DNA of 37,514 bases, taken from positions 1 through 37,514 of IMG/VR virus record IMGVR_UViG_3300030101_002233; one strand, given 5' to 3'. The stretch comes from a virus. The position numbers and the translations under genes are program-made. The notes under the pieces are model-generated. The model searched no databases. It was not told where the DNA came from and saw only the letters and a program-made list of their open reading frames with translations. Shown here piece after piece: positions 1-5,991 of the stretch (positions are counted from its first letter, which is position 1; every line of letters begins with the position of its first letter).

Positions 1-133
1 AGTTTAAAAAGGCAATTAAAATAGATGCCAAAATAAAAAGTCCTACACTAGCACAAATGCCAAATGCAAGACCCTCTTGTAATACTTGGGTAAATGTTTT
101 GCCCCCTTCAAAAATTGTTGCTTTCTTTTTCAT
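1..133 (-). CDS. Small membrane protein, partial (cut by window start)
   Basis: This is the truncated second copy of the gene seen whole at 37166-37309. The ATG lies at 131-133 and the frame runs off the window start, leaving 44 complete codons of the 47. Two of the differences change residues (Ala/Thr at residue 5, Thr/Ala at residue 15) and one is synonymous, so the reading frame is conserved between variants. The C-terminal half is one hydrophobic helix. It counts as the same locus as the right-end copy, not a separate gene. Confidence 0.6.
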   Translation of the reverse strand, partial: MKKKATIFEGGKTFTQVLQEGLAFGICASVGLFILASILIAFLN

Positions 134-235
134 GATATTTTTTTTAATTAATAATATCACAAATAAAAAGCATTTTTATTAAATAATTTATACAAAATAT
201 AAAAAATATTTAAGACAATTTGTCATATCAATTCA

Positions 236-248
236 GCCCCTCCCCTAC
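236..248 (-). other. G-rich motif GTAGGGGAGGGGC
   Basis: The minus strand reads GTAGGGGAGGGGC, a conspicuous purine block in an AT-rich genome. The same 13-mer lies at 35584-35596, with a close relative at 35561-35573. All of these flank the block of the 367-aa gene and the long intergenic region. Its role is unknown; a replication, packaging or G-quadruplex function is possible. Confidence 0.5.
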
Positions 249-308
249 CCTAGTCATATCTAGGAAGTGAAAAAAATCTAGAAAAATATAAGCTAATATA
301 TTTCGTTA

Positions 309-372
309 GCAGTTTCAGGGCAGTTTCAATGGCAAGGCAGTTTCAATGGTTGTTATCGTTAAGGCAGTTTCA
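309..372. repeat. Cluster of four GCAGTTTCA repeats
   Basis: Four exact copies of GCAGTTTCA start at 309, 320, 337 and 364, all in the same orientation. The three at 320, 337 and 364 continue into CAATG or AATG. They sit between the terminator at 377-439 and the leader of the small membrane-protein gene. Spacing is irregular (11, 17, 27), which argues against a CRISPR array or regular iterons. A matching cluster is at 10100-10172. Confidence 0.8.
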
Positions 373-376
373 ATGA

Positions 377-439
377 AAAAAAATAAAAAATAAAAAAAAA
401 GAGCTACCATTTCTGATAACTCTTTAATTTAAGTGGCTC
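377..439 (-). terminator. Rho-independent terminator after the 91-aa gene
   Basis: On the minus strand GAGCCAC (439-433) pairs with GTAGCTC (407-401) with one mismatch, and is followed by nine T residues and further T-rich sequence. The 3' arm resembles the terminator at 35892-35918 (shared AAGTGGCTC on the plus strand). It closes the single-gene unit 474-749. Confidence 0.75.
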
Positions 440-473
440 AGAATTCAATCTGACCTTTGTTCTTCCACTCAAT

Positions 474-749
474 CTAACTAACCCTGTATTTTTTGCCCTT
501 AAATCTTACTTCTAATAACCTATCAAAAGGAATTGTTCTATAACCCTCTTTATGCACATCAAATACAAATAACATATTGTAATCATCAGGGTTAAATGCA
601 GGTTTTCCTCCTTTTAAATGCTTTTTTACTCCTAATCTAGCGTTCATCTCTCTATTAGAACCATCTTTTTTGGTAAATGATACGCTGAATATCTTTCCAT
701 CTGTATCGTGTATAATCTGTTTAGCAGTTTCACTCGTAATTTTAGTCAT
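474..749 (-). CDS. Conserved phage protein of unknown function
   Basis: This 91-aa protein carries a conserved-looking core: GKIFSVSFTKKDGS, then RLGVKKHLKGG, then a C-terminal YRTIPFDRLLEVRFKGKKYRV. From memory this pattern recurs in small proteins of many phages and has no assigned activity. It is predicted to be a small soluble, beta-rich basic protein. It stands alone in its own unit: a strong host-type promoter (778-809) lies upstream and a terminator (377-439) downstream. That arrangement suggests high early expression. A GCAGTTTCA motif occurs inside the gene at 724-732. Confidence 0.75.
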   Translation of the reverse strand: MTKITSETAKQIIHDTDGKIFSVSFTKKDGSNREMNARLGVKKHLKGGKPAFNPDDYNMLFVFDVHKEGYRTIPFDRLLEVRFKGKKYRVS

Positions 750-777
750 AGTTAGTTTAGTTTAGTTAATACTTATA

Positions 778-809
778 CAAAGATACAACAAATAATTAGA
801 ATGACCAAA
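778..809 (-). promoter_or_regulatory. Bacteroidetes-type early promoter P3
   Basis: The minus strand has TTTG (809-806), 20 bases, then TATCTTTG (785-778), matching the Bacteroidetes consensus. It is nearly identical to the promoter at 5846-5877 (both begin TTTGGTCA). The leader that follows is made of AACTAA repeats ending at the ATG of the gene at 749. Confidence 0.85.
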
Positions 810-814
810 TTATT

Positions 815-1015
815 TTAATCTTTTATATAAGTTTTTTTGTTAAGTATGTAATTCATAAGAGGTTGGCTTACTCCATACTTTTTAGCTAGTTGCTGTTGAG
901 TAAAAACACCTGTTTTATACTCTTTTCGTATCATTTCCGCTTCCTCATAAGTGAATTTTCTCTTAGAATAACCACCTCCCCTTCTATCTTTTCTATCATA
1001 TATACTTATACTCAT
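815..1015 (-). CDS. Small helix-turn-helix DNA-binding protein
   Basis: The 66-aa protein has a basic glycine-rich start followed by an HTH of about 40 residues: YEEAEMIRKEYK, then TQQQLAKKYGVSQPLMNYILN. The QLAKKYGVSQ segment is a typical recognition-helix arrangement, as in resolvase-type or transposase-type HTHs. It overlaps the upstream nuclease gene by four bases, indicating translational coupling. It is the last gene of early operon 2 and lies just upstream of promoter P3, so it might act there, though this is inference. Confidence 0.75.
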   Translation of the reverse strand: MSISIYDRKDRRGGGYSKRKFTYEEAEMIRKEYKTGVFTQQQLAKKYGVSQPLMNYILNKKTYIKD

Positions 1016-1365
1016 AGTCTGTTCTCCAAATAATCATCTATTGTTTGTTGGCACTCATCAAATCCTTTCACAACTTTTGCATAATATCCAACCTCATTTA
1101 GATATTCAATCCATTCTTTTTGCTCTTTCGTAGCGTAAGATTTTTTATCTTTTTTTATCTCCAAAAATAACCCTGCAAATTTATGAGTAGGATAACAAAT
1201 TTGTAAGTCAGGAAAGCCTTTTACATAACCTGTTGCCTTAGCCTTTACCGCCTGTCTGAATGTTGTCCTTATCCCCCCTAAACTTGCGCAGTATCTTACT
1301 CTTGGATATTTTAGTTTTAGATACTCTACCACGCTTTTTTGTAGGTTTTCCTCCTGATTTCTCAT
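1012..1365 (-). CDS. VRR-NUC domain nuclease
   Basis: The 117-aa protein matches the stand-alone VRR-NUC fold of the PD-(D/E)xK nucleases. An N-terminal EENLQKSVVEYL helix is followed by a central GFPDLQI segment (Asp ligand), then LFLEIKK (Glu and Lys of the catalytic motif) and a C-terminal WIEYLNEVGYYAKVVKGFDE. Phage VRR-NUC proteins of this length act on branched or structured DNA, probably in recombination or replication. The first 128 nt overlap, in another frame, the end of the membrane protein gene at 1238-1549. The early conserved Glu residues make this start necessary, so the overlap seems real. Confidence 0.85.
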   Translation of the reverse strand: MRNQEENLQKSVVEYLKLKYPRVRYCASLGGIRTTFRQAVKAKATGYVKGFPDLQICYPTHKFAGLFLEIKKDKKSYATKEQKEWIEYLNEVGYYAKVVKGFDECQQTIDDYLENRL

Positions 1366-1549
1366 CTTTTAATTCCCTTCTTATTTCCATCATTTTATTG
1401 TAAAGCTTTGTCCCTAAACTATTGTAGATTTTGCTTTCTAAATCTGTTCTTTCTAACGAGCAAGTGTCTAGTTCTTCCTCTATATCCTTTATTCTTATGT
1501 TTAAATAAATACAATATATAATTATGATGATTAATATTAGTGTTTGCAT
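1238..1549 (-). CDS. Membrane-anchored protein with basic tail
   Basis: The 103-aa protein starts with a strong hydrophobic helix (residues 2-17, mostly Ile/Leu) with no cleavage site. A short charged coiled-coil-like region (residues 20-62) follows, then a very basic tail rich in Lys, Arg and Ser. This is the outline of an inner-membrane protein with a cytoplasmic or periplasmic coiled coil, and it superficially resembles an i-spanin. However, it sits in the early operon rather than beside lysis genes. The basic tail is encoded in the 128-nt overlap with the nuclease gene. Function is unknown. Confidence 0.6.
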   Translation of the reverse strand: MQTLILIIIIIYCIYLNIRIKDIEEELDTCSLERTDLESKIYNSLGTKLYNKMMEIRRELKDEKSGGKPTKKRGRVSKTKISKSKILRKFRGDKDNIQTGGKG

Positions 1550-1555
1550 GTTTAA

Positions 1556-1795
1556 TTAGTATGATGTTTCTCCATATTGTCCCTCAATATAGATTTTTTT
1601 AAATATTATGTCTATCTGCTCAGGTTTTTTATTTACTCTCCTTGCCATTTTATTTAACAACCCTTCATCTTTTTTTATTTCTTCTTCAACATTTGTTAGG
1701 ACAAAGGTATCAATTTTTTTTATAGCAAACTTTCTCACACTACCTTTTTTCTTATATCCATAGTCAATAATTACCCTATAAATCGGTTTCCCCAT
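1556..1795 (-). CDS. Hypothetical protein
   Basis: The 79-aa protein is rich in Lys and Ile with a predicted mixed alpha/beta fold (YRVIIDYGYKKKGSVRKF at the start). I do not recognise a family. It lies between two small membrane-protein genes and overlaps the 41-aa gene upstream by 20 nt. Tight spacing on both sides supports it as a real operon member. Confidence 0.6.
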   Translation of the reverse strand: MGKPIYRVIIDYGYKKKGSVRKFAIKKIDTFVLTNVEEEIKKDEGLLNKMARRVNKKPEQIDIIFKKIYIEGQYGETSY

Positions 1796-1901
1796 TATTT
1801 TTTTCGTATTCTTTTAAATTTTCTTCTAGGTCATTATCATCTTTACCTAAATAAAAATAAAGCCAAATACCTATTAGCGCTAATAATAAATATGAAATCA
1901 T
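1776..1901 (-). CDS. 41-aa single-pass membrane protein
   Basis: A short gene starting at ATG 1899-1901 and ending at TAG 1776-1778. The protein begins MISYLLLALIGIWLYFYLG, a clear transmembrane helix, followed by an acidic tail (KDDNDLEENLKEYEKNN). Its start overlaps the stop of the upstream DUF3310 gene as ATGA, a typical coupling arrangement, and it fills an otherwise empty gap. The function is unknown. Confidence 0.6.
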   Translation of the reverse strand: MISYLLLALIGIWLYFYLGKDDNDLEENLKEYEKNNGETDL

Positions 1902-2149
1902 TTGTTTCTTTCTATTTTTTCTAATTCAAACTCTAAATGTGCTATTGCTTTTTTTAAGCACTCAACAGGTGTATCGTGCTTGTGGTATGCTCGTAATATG
2001 TAAGTAGTAGCAGTAGCAAGATGATAAGGTAAATCAAAATTATCACAAACTTTTCTCGCTTCATATCCATTTTTTCCTTTATAATATTCAGGCACTCTTT
2101 TGTCTTTGAATTGCCACTCTACTTTGTTTTTTTCTTTTTTTATCATCAT
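1898..2149 (-). CDS. DUF3310 family protein
   Basis: The 83-aa protein contains the DUF3310 pattern: YYKGKNGYEARKVCDNF, then LPYHLATATTYILRAYHK, then a final helix with LKKAIAHLEFELEK. Members are small helical proteins common in phage genomes and sometimes annotated as SaV-like nucleotide-kinase-related; no activity is established. The gene overlaps the upstream membrane-protein gene by 62 nt and is coupled to the 41-aa gene downstream through ATGA. The second Met (2146) is an alternative start. Confidence 0.8.
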   Translation of the reverse strand: MMIKKEKNKVEWQFKDKRVPEYYKGKNGYEARKVCDNFDLPYHLATATTYILRAYHKHDTPVECLKKAIAHLEFELEKIERNK

Positions 2150-2312
2150 CTAAAAGCTTAAAATACAATTCTCTAAACACATCTAGCTCTCTTTCTAGGG
2201 CTTTGCTTTCTTTTACCATCATGTAAGTAGCAAAAATAACCCCTAATATCATTCCTGCCAACAAAGATATAAAAATAATAACGATAGGTGTAAAATAACT
2301 TGTATATTCCAT
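2088..2312 (-). CDS. Single-pass membrane protein with basic tail
   Basis: The 74-aa protein has one transmembrane helix (about residues 8-32, IVIIFISLLAGMILGVIFAT). A charged helix follows (SKALERELDVFRELYFKLL), then a basic C-terminus (KKRKKQSRVAIQRQ). The layout resembles the gene at 1238-1549: membrane anchor, helix, basic tail, with the tail-encoding region overlapping the next gene in another frame (62 nt with DUF3310). No family is recognised. A role in tethering DNA or a protein partner to the membrane is only a guess. Confidence 0.6.
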   Translation of the reverse strand: MEYTSYFTPIVIIFISLLAGMILGVIFATYMMVKESKALERELDVFRELYFKLLDDDKKRKKQSRVAIQRQKSA

Positions 2313-2318
2313 AACTTA

Positions 2319-2510
2319 TTAAATTTGTTTTGTTAATAAATTCAATCTTTTTTCTCTTTCTGTGATAGAAAGGCTATCCCAATTTTCAGGTTTTATAATT
2401 CCCTCAGTAGCAAATATAATTCTTTCTTTGTATGCTACTTTTTCTTGTTGTGTTTGTTCTGTCATCTCGCCCATAGCAAGAAACATCTTCATAAAATATA
2501 ATTTATCCAT
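2319..2510 (-). CDS. Hypothetical small protein
   Basis: The 63-aa protein is mainly helical and charged (EKVAYKERIIFATEGIIKPENWDSLSITEREKR in outline), with no recognised domain. It lies 2 nt downstream of the 127-aa gene and 6 nt upstream of the next, a tight operon fit that supports translation. Confidence 0.6.
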   Translation of the reverse strand: MDKLYFMKMFLAMGEMTEQTQQEKVAYKERIIFATEGIIKPENWDSLSITEREKRLNLLTKQI

Positions 2511-2512
2511 GT

Positions 2513-2896
2513 CTATTTTTTTAATTGTTTTAAATTCCCTATTGATTTCAACCCTGTCCCTATTCTACTTCTGTAATTTAACCTCTTATCTACTTGTTTA
2601 GGCTCTTTATCATCATTATCCCAAATTAGTTGCCTGTGGGACTTTATCCATCTGTAATAAGTTTTTACATTTAGTGCAAACAAATCAGTATTTCTAACCC
2701 CCTGCCTAAAAGCATTTTCAATATCACTAAACATAAGTTTATTAAAGTCCTGTTGCAAATCATCACTCAAAGAACGAGCAAGTATTACTATCTCTTGCTC
2801 ACTCTTTGTTTGACCTAACTCAACTAATGTTTTGCTTATTAAATCTACACATTTAAGATTTAATTCGTTTTTATCCTCTGAAATTATATATTTCAT
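2513..2896 (-). CDS. Hypothetical protein, possible replication-module member
   Basis: The 127-aa protein has a central helical part with DDLQQDFNKLMFSDIENAF, then GVRNTDLFALNVKTYYRWIK and SHRQLIWDN. The run of aromatic and basic residues is reminiscent of small proteins near replication genes in flavobacterial phages, but I know no assigned function. It is 2 nt from the DUF3846 gene upstream. The basic C-terminus (RSRIGTGLKSIGNLKQLKK) could bind nucleic acid. Confidence 0.65.
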   Translation of the reverse strand: MKYIISEDKNELNLKCVDLISKTLVELGQTKSEQEIVILARSLSDDLQQDFNKLMFSDIENAFRQGVRNTDLFALNVKTYYRWIKSHRQLIWDNDDKEPKQVDKRLNYRSRIGTGLKSIGNLKQLKK

Positions 2897-2898
2897 AG

Positions 2899-3165
2899 TT
2901 ATAATATTTGGTTTTTATCTATAACCAAAACATCTCCAACAATTATATCTGTTCCGCCATACTCATAAAGGTCTGTTGCCTTCCGGTTTTTCTGCAACCT
3001 TAATAGCCTTCCCTCCTCGTTTATAACCATTAGCTTACCTCTTTTAGTTTTAACTATCTGTATATGCCCACCTATTATTTTTTGCAATTCTTCTAACGAA
3101 AAATCTTTATTGTTTTTAGGTTTTACATATTTTACATTACCATCAGTTTTAATAATTTTTGCCAT
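2899..3165 (-). CDS. DUF3846-like protein
   Basis: From the internal ATG at 3165 the product is 88 aa and begins MAKIIKTDGN. The frame extends to 3213, but that would overlap the upstream gene. The pattern fits DUF3846: a strand-rich start, FSLEELQKIIGGHIQIV, then LMVINEEGRLLRLQKNRKATDL and a C-terminal IIVGDVLVI. DUF3846 proteins occur widely in phages and plasmids and have no established function. The gene sits within early operon 2. Confidence 0.75.
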   Translation of the reverse strand: MAKIIKTDGNVKYVKPKNNKDFSLEELQKIIGGHIQIVKTKRGKLMVINEEGRLLRLQKNRKATDLYEYGGTDIIVGDVLVIDKNQIL

Positions 3166-3184
3166 AATATATTTATTTTTATTG

Positions 3185-3568
3185 TTAAAGTTCTGCTTGA
3201 AAAGAACACTCATAATATTCCTCTACGCATTTTTCTATCTTTCTTCCTAGCTCTAAATCAGCGTATTCTTCCAATAAGTATTTTAAATCAGATGTATTCA
3301 TTTTCTTTTCTTTAAAAAAATCATTTAACATTTGGTCATTATACCCATTGTTTTTCTCAAAAAACTCATCAAACGCTTCTTTATAATCCCCTAAGTTATC
3401 TAATATTTTTTGAATTCCCCTTTTTATGTCAGGCAACGCTTCATTATCATAATAATACTCCACATAACTTGGCTCGTAATAAGGTCTTCCAAACCTATCT
3501 GCATTTGTGCTTCCTTGCACCGCAAACCAAAATTTTCCTTCAATGTCTCCGCTATAATATCTACCCAT
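3185..3568 (-). CDS. Conserved phage protein (MGRYYSGDIEGKF family)
   Basis: The 127-aa acidic protein opens with MGRYYSGDIEGKFWFAVQGS, an N-terminus I recall from conserved hypothetical proteins of several phages. It continues with a YVEYYYDNEALPDI segment and a helical C-terminal half ending with CVEEYYECSF. No catalytic motif is evident. A leader with AACTAA-type repeats lies upstream (3600-3627), separated by a 7-codon mini-ORF. Cytosolic; function unknown. Confidence 0.7.
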   Translation of the reverse strand: MGRYYSGDIEGKFWFAVQGSTNADRFGRPYYEPSYVEYYYDNEALPDIKRGIQKILDNLGDYKEAFDEFFEKNNGYNDQMLNDFFKEKKMNTSDLKYLLEEYADLELGRKIEKCVEEYYECSFQAEL

Positions 3569-3627
3569 AGTTTTAATTGCCTACTACTTTACTCATAGGA
3601 CTTTGTTTAGTTAATATTTAGTTTAGT

Positions 3628-3822
3628 TTATTTATGTTGTTCATCACTTATTGAGCAATCATATTTAAGAGTGTAGTATTCGCTACCACTATCTCCGCAA
3701 TCATCACAATCATACTCATACCATAATTCCGTTCCATCTACGCCCATGTTTCCGTATTCTATATTATCACTTCCACACTTAGCGCATCTGCCCTGACAAT
3801 CTTTTTCGTGTTCTTTATCCAT
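3628..3822 (-). CDS. Small zinc-ribbon protein
   Basis: The 64-aa acidic protein contains two knuckles, CAKCGSDN (about residues 13-20) and CDDCGDSG (about 39-46), which would bind one zinc ion in a rubredoxin-like ribbon. A further Cys lies in each terminal part. Such mini zinc ribbons are frequent in phage early operons and are probably protein- or nucleic-acid-binding adaptors. Its neighbour downstream is the 127-aa conserved phage protein and upstream the replication protein. Confidence 0.75.
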   Translation of the reverse strand: MDKEHEKDCQGRCAKCGSDNIEYGNMGVDGTELWYEYDCDDCGDSGSEYYTLKYDCSISDEQHK

Positions 3823-3837
3823 AGCTTACTTAATAAT

Positions 3838-4488
3838 TTACTTGTTAATAATATCTCTTGCTTTTTGCCAAGAGTTTAGTTGGTTCTGTGTTTTGTTTTG
3901 TTTGTTATCGTTAAAAGAATTACTCTCCCATGTCCTTATACAAGCCCTCCAATCTTTCATAGGGTTTTTACCCACTTTCCAACCATTGCTTTCATAAAAA
4001 TTAAAGAATTTTATTATATCAACTTTATTTTTTCTCTCTACACAATAAAGTTCTAATTCTTCCAATGTTGGCTTCTTAAACCTATTGCTTTTTTTAGCCG
4101 TTTTAACGGCTTCAACCACCTCAATAGGATTATCTTCCAACTCTAATAGTTTATACTGCTCTACTATCCTTAAAATGCTTTTATGAGGGTTTGAGTTGCT
4201 ATTAAGTTCTGATATATGATTTACTCCTTGTTGAAACTTTACAAACTCTTTAATAAACCACTTACTGCCACCATCAAAACTTATAACATTACTTCCAAAC
4301 AGTTTTAATGCTTCTTCTTCTTTTAGTTTTACACCTAATCGTATTGAAGCAACCTCAACCTCAACTTGCCACACACCTGCATTGTCGCAATCATCTAACA
4401 TATATAGCCATAATAATTTATACGCAGGAGGAAGGTTTCTAACAAATCCTTTTTTCCATTTTTCTGTATCTGTAAATCTCTTTGCCAT
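3838..4488 (-). CDS. Phage replication protein, replisome-organizer/DnaD-like
   Basis: The 216-aa protein has two recognisable parts. The N-terminal segment (MAKRFTDTEKWKKGFVRNLP, then YKLLWLYMLDDCDNAGVWQV) is typical of winged-helix replication initiators and helicase-loader adaptors of phages. The C-terminal segment (KKPTLEELELYCVER, then FFNFYESNGWKVGKNPMKDW) is often found at the end of phage replication proteins. The likely role is to bind origin DNA or load the host helicase, since no helicase gene is visible here. The precise family assignment is from memory. Confidence 0.75.
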   Translation of the reverse strand: MAKRFTDTEKWKKGFVRNLPPAYKLLWLYMLDDCDNAGVWQVEVEVASIRLGVKLKEEEALKLFGSNVISFDGGSKWFIKEFVKFQQGVNHISELNSNSNPHKSILRIVEQYKLLELEDNPIEVVEAVKTAKKSNRFKKPTLEELELYCVERKNKVDIIKFFNFYESNGWKVGKNPMKDWRACIRTWESNSFNDNKQNKTQNQLNSWQKARDIINK

Positions 4489-4490
4489 AT

Positions 4491-4670
4491 CTAATACTCT
4501 TTATGCGTTAATTTTTCATTTTCTCTTATAACTAATTTTGAATAAAGTTTGTGTAGCATATTCATAAATTCATTGCTATCCATATCCATAAAGGCTTTAT
4601 TATTTTCTAAATCTTTTTCAATCATAATTATAAGATACTTTAATTCCTGTTGTGTTAATTCTAATCTCAT
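4491..4670 (-). CDS. 59-aa hypothetical protein
   Basis: A short gene with ATG at 4668-4670 and TAG at 4491-4493. The product is helical and charged (begins MRLELTQQELKYLIIMIEKD, ends NEKLTHKEY). It fits the gap between the peptidase stop (4673) and the replication gene start (4488), each within 3 nt, so operon spacing strongly supports it. No family is recognised. The amphipathic helices suggest a small oligomeric adaptor. Confidence 0.65.
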   Translation of the reverse strand: MRLELTQQELKYLIIMIEKDLENNKAFMDMDSNEFMNMLHKLYSKLVIRENEKLTHKEY

Positions 4671-4672
4671 AT

Positions 4673-5464
4673 CTATTTATTTTTTTTAGACCAATGGTCA
4701 GTTAAATACCTATTTACTACTTCTTTATGCTTCATTGAGCCATCATAATTGTCTGATACATCTTCATATTCATCATCATAATCATCATACTCTATTTCAA
4801 TTTGATTAGGGTCTGTAATCTCATCATCTCCTACATATATATCGCTTAAACAATCAGGGCAATACCTGTAATCAATACCAAATTCACTTTCTAATAGGTT
4901 TTCGCAATGACAATAATAACACTTATAATTTCCTAAATCATCTGTAATTACCTCTTTCTCTAAGTTGTTATGGTCTGCATACCAATAACTTCTGTTTGCG
5001 CCACTCCAATCTCCCCAATCATAATTACCATAGTCAGATGTGTATTGAAACTCATACTTATTAAAACCTAAATCATCTATTAATCTTTCTACCATAGTTA
5101 AGCAGTTGTTAGCATCATTGAAAACAACATACTCTTGGTCTGAATGAGGGTTGTAATAACCACAACTCATGTTTGCTACACAAACACCTATACCATTCTC
5201 TGCTAATTGACCTACATCTGTAATAGCACCTGATGTTATTTTATATCCATGATGTGCTAATATAGGTTTTATTTTTTTGGTAAATGCTTTACTGAATAAC
5301 TTGCCTGATATGTTATTTACAAAATCTGAATTACCTCTCCTGTCTCCTTGAAAACAATAGCCAACATTCTTAAACCAATTCATATCAGCTTGTCGGCTAC
5401 CTACACAGCCTATTTCTTCTGAATGAAAAAATGCACACTTGATTACATCTCTTGTAAGCAACAT
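4673..5464 (-). CDS. Peptidase M20/PepT-like, C-terminal part (after in-frame TGA)
   Basis: This 263-aa frame continues, without a frame change, the peptidase begun at 5800. It supplies the rest of the active site: FFHSEEIGCVGS (catalytic and metal-binding Glu pair, residues 16-17), QGDRRGNSD (Asp ligand) and NPHSDQEY (last His ligand). Beyond the catalytic part comes a zinc ribbon (CYYCHCENLL paired with CPDCLSD) and a very acidic stretch before a basic end. Alone it lacks the first two metal ligands, so activity would need readthrough of the TGA at 5477-5479 or association with the upstream fragment. The ATG at 5464 may just be an internal Met. Confidence 0.7.
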   Translation of the reverse strand: MLLTRDVIKCAFFHSEEIGCVGSRQADMNWFKNVGYCFQGDRRGNSDFVNNISGKLFSKAFTKKIKPILAHHGYKITSGAITDVGQLAENGIGVCVANMSCGYYNPHSDQEYVVFNDANNCLTMVERLIDDLGFNKYEFQYTSDYGNYDWGDWSGANRSYWYADHNNLEKEVITDDLGNYKCYYCHCENLLESEFGIDYRYCPDCLSDIYVGDDEITDPNQIEIEYDDYDDEYEDVSDNYDGSMKHKEVVNRYLTDHWSKKNK

Positions 5465-5476
5465 ATAAAGCGCTAT

Positions 5477-5800
5477 TCATACCCCTACTTTATCATCTCC
5501 GCCTACACCCACTTGTAGTCCTTGCGACTTATCAAAAGCAAACAAAATACTATCATCATCAAACACCTGAAACTCTTTGTGTATATCGTGAACTGTATCT
5601 GTATGAGAAACTATACAAGGGTATATATCGCTTTTACCTTTGGTAATATATATATTATTGTCTTTGATTTCTACTTTTGCATCAGGCACATTAGATATGC
5701 AAAAATCTTTTATGTATGAAATCATTGCATACTCATTACCACTTGTTGTTTGGATAGACAATATATCTATTAATAATTTTTTTCTTAAATTTTCTGTCAT
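5477..5800 (-). CDS. Peptidase M20/PepT-like, N-terminal part ending at TGA
   Basis: The 107-aa product is the start of a zinc aminopeptidase-like enzyme of the M20/M28-type clan. It has a helical start with SIQTTSGNE, then CIVSHTDTVHD (metal ligand His66, catalytic Asp68) and finally GVGGDDKVGV with the bridging Asp (102/103). It stops exactly where the conserved strand should continue. The next codons in the same frame encode IALYML and then the remaining active-site motifs. It is the first gene behind promoter P2. Either a nonsense mutation, a recoded TGA or a sequencing error explains the split; an intact enzyme would be about 375 aa. Confidence 0.75.
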   Translation of the reverse strand: MTENLRKKLLIDILSIQTTSGNEYAMISYIKDFCISNVPDAKVEIKDNNIYITKGKSDIYPCIVSHTDTVHDIHKEFQVFDDDSILFAFDKSQGLQVGVGGDDKVGV

Positions 5801-5845
5801 AATCGTTAAATATTTAGTTAAACATTAGTTAGTTGAAATTCTATA

Positions 5846-5877
5846 CAAAGATACGAATAATATTTGAATTGACCAAA
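5846..5877 (-). promoter_or_regulatory. Bacteroidetes-type early promoter P2
   Basis: The minus strand has TTTG (5877-5874), 20 bases, then TATCTTTG (5853-5846). It drives early operon 2 (5800 down to 815). The leader contains CAACTAACTAATG followed by TTTAACTAAAT before the ATG, like the leaders of P1 and P3. Confidence 0.85.
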
Positions 5878-5909
5878 TTATTTACATCTTTTTTTAAAAT
5901 AATTTAAGC

Positions 5910-5977
5910 AAAGAGGGAATTGTAATCACTCACAAAGTATAACTGCTCGGTTATTAATTAAATTACTAACCCTCTTT
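5910..5977 (-). terminator. Branched stem-loop closing early operon 1
   Basis: Three nested stems are visible: AAAGAGGG (5910-5917) with CCCTCTTT (5970-5977), GTAAT (5922-5926) with ATTAC (5962-5966), and TAAC (5940-5943) with GTTA (5950-5953). It lies between the SSB-like gene stop and promoter P2. The T-run after the outer stem is not immediate (T-rich around 5888-5895 on the RNA strand), so it may be a terminator, an RNA-stability element or a cis-regulatory structure. Confidence 0.5.
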
Positions 5978-5991
5978 ACCTAAATCAAAGT

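Larger units (their letters stand above)
1..339. repeat. Left copy of imperfect terminal direct repeat
   Basis: This stretch matches 37177-37514 almost base for base. I count seven substitutions (for example at 17, 91 and 121) and one T-tract length difference near 172-176, so identity is about 97-98%. It covers the 3' part of a small membrane-protein gene, its leader, a G-rich motif and two GCAGTTTCA repeats. An exact overlap would simply show a circular assembly. The mismatches suggest two closely related variants were joined at the closure point, which implies a unit length near 37,176 bp. A true terminal repeat is less likely, because such repeats are normally identical. Confidence 0.9.

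Noticed and set aside
188-201. A fourth late promoter before the small membrane gene (TATATTTTGTATAA with TTTATTTG)
   Set aside because: The motif deviates at several positions and the spacing is 22-23 rather than 20.
309-372. CRISPR-like array from GCAGTTTCA repeats
   Set aside because: Repeat unit is only 9 bp and spacing irregular (11, 17, 27); no spacer-like uniform lengths.
3573-3596. Seven-codon mini-ORF (MSKVVGN) upstream of the 127-aa gene
   Set aside because: It follows an AACTAA leader and could be a leader peptide, but it is too short to support without conservation data.
5477-5479. Genome-wide reassignment of TGA
   Set aside because: TGA serves as a natural stop in ATGA overlaps (1898-1901, 31002-31005) and elsewhere (2088, 7211), so only this single codon is anomalous.
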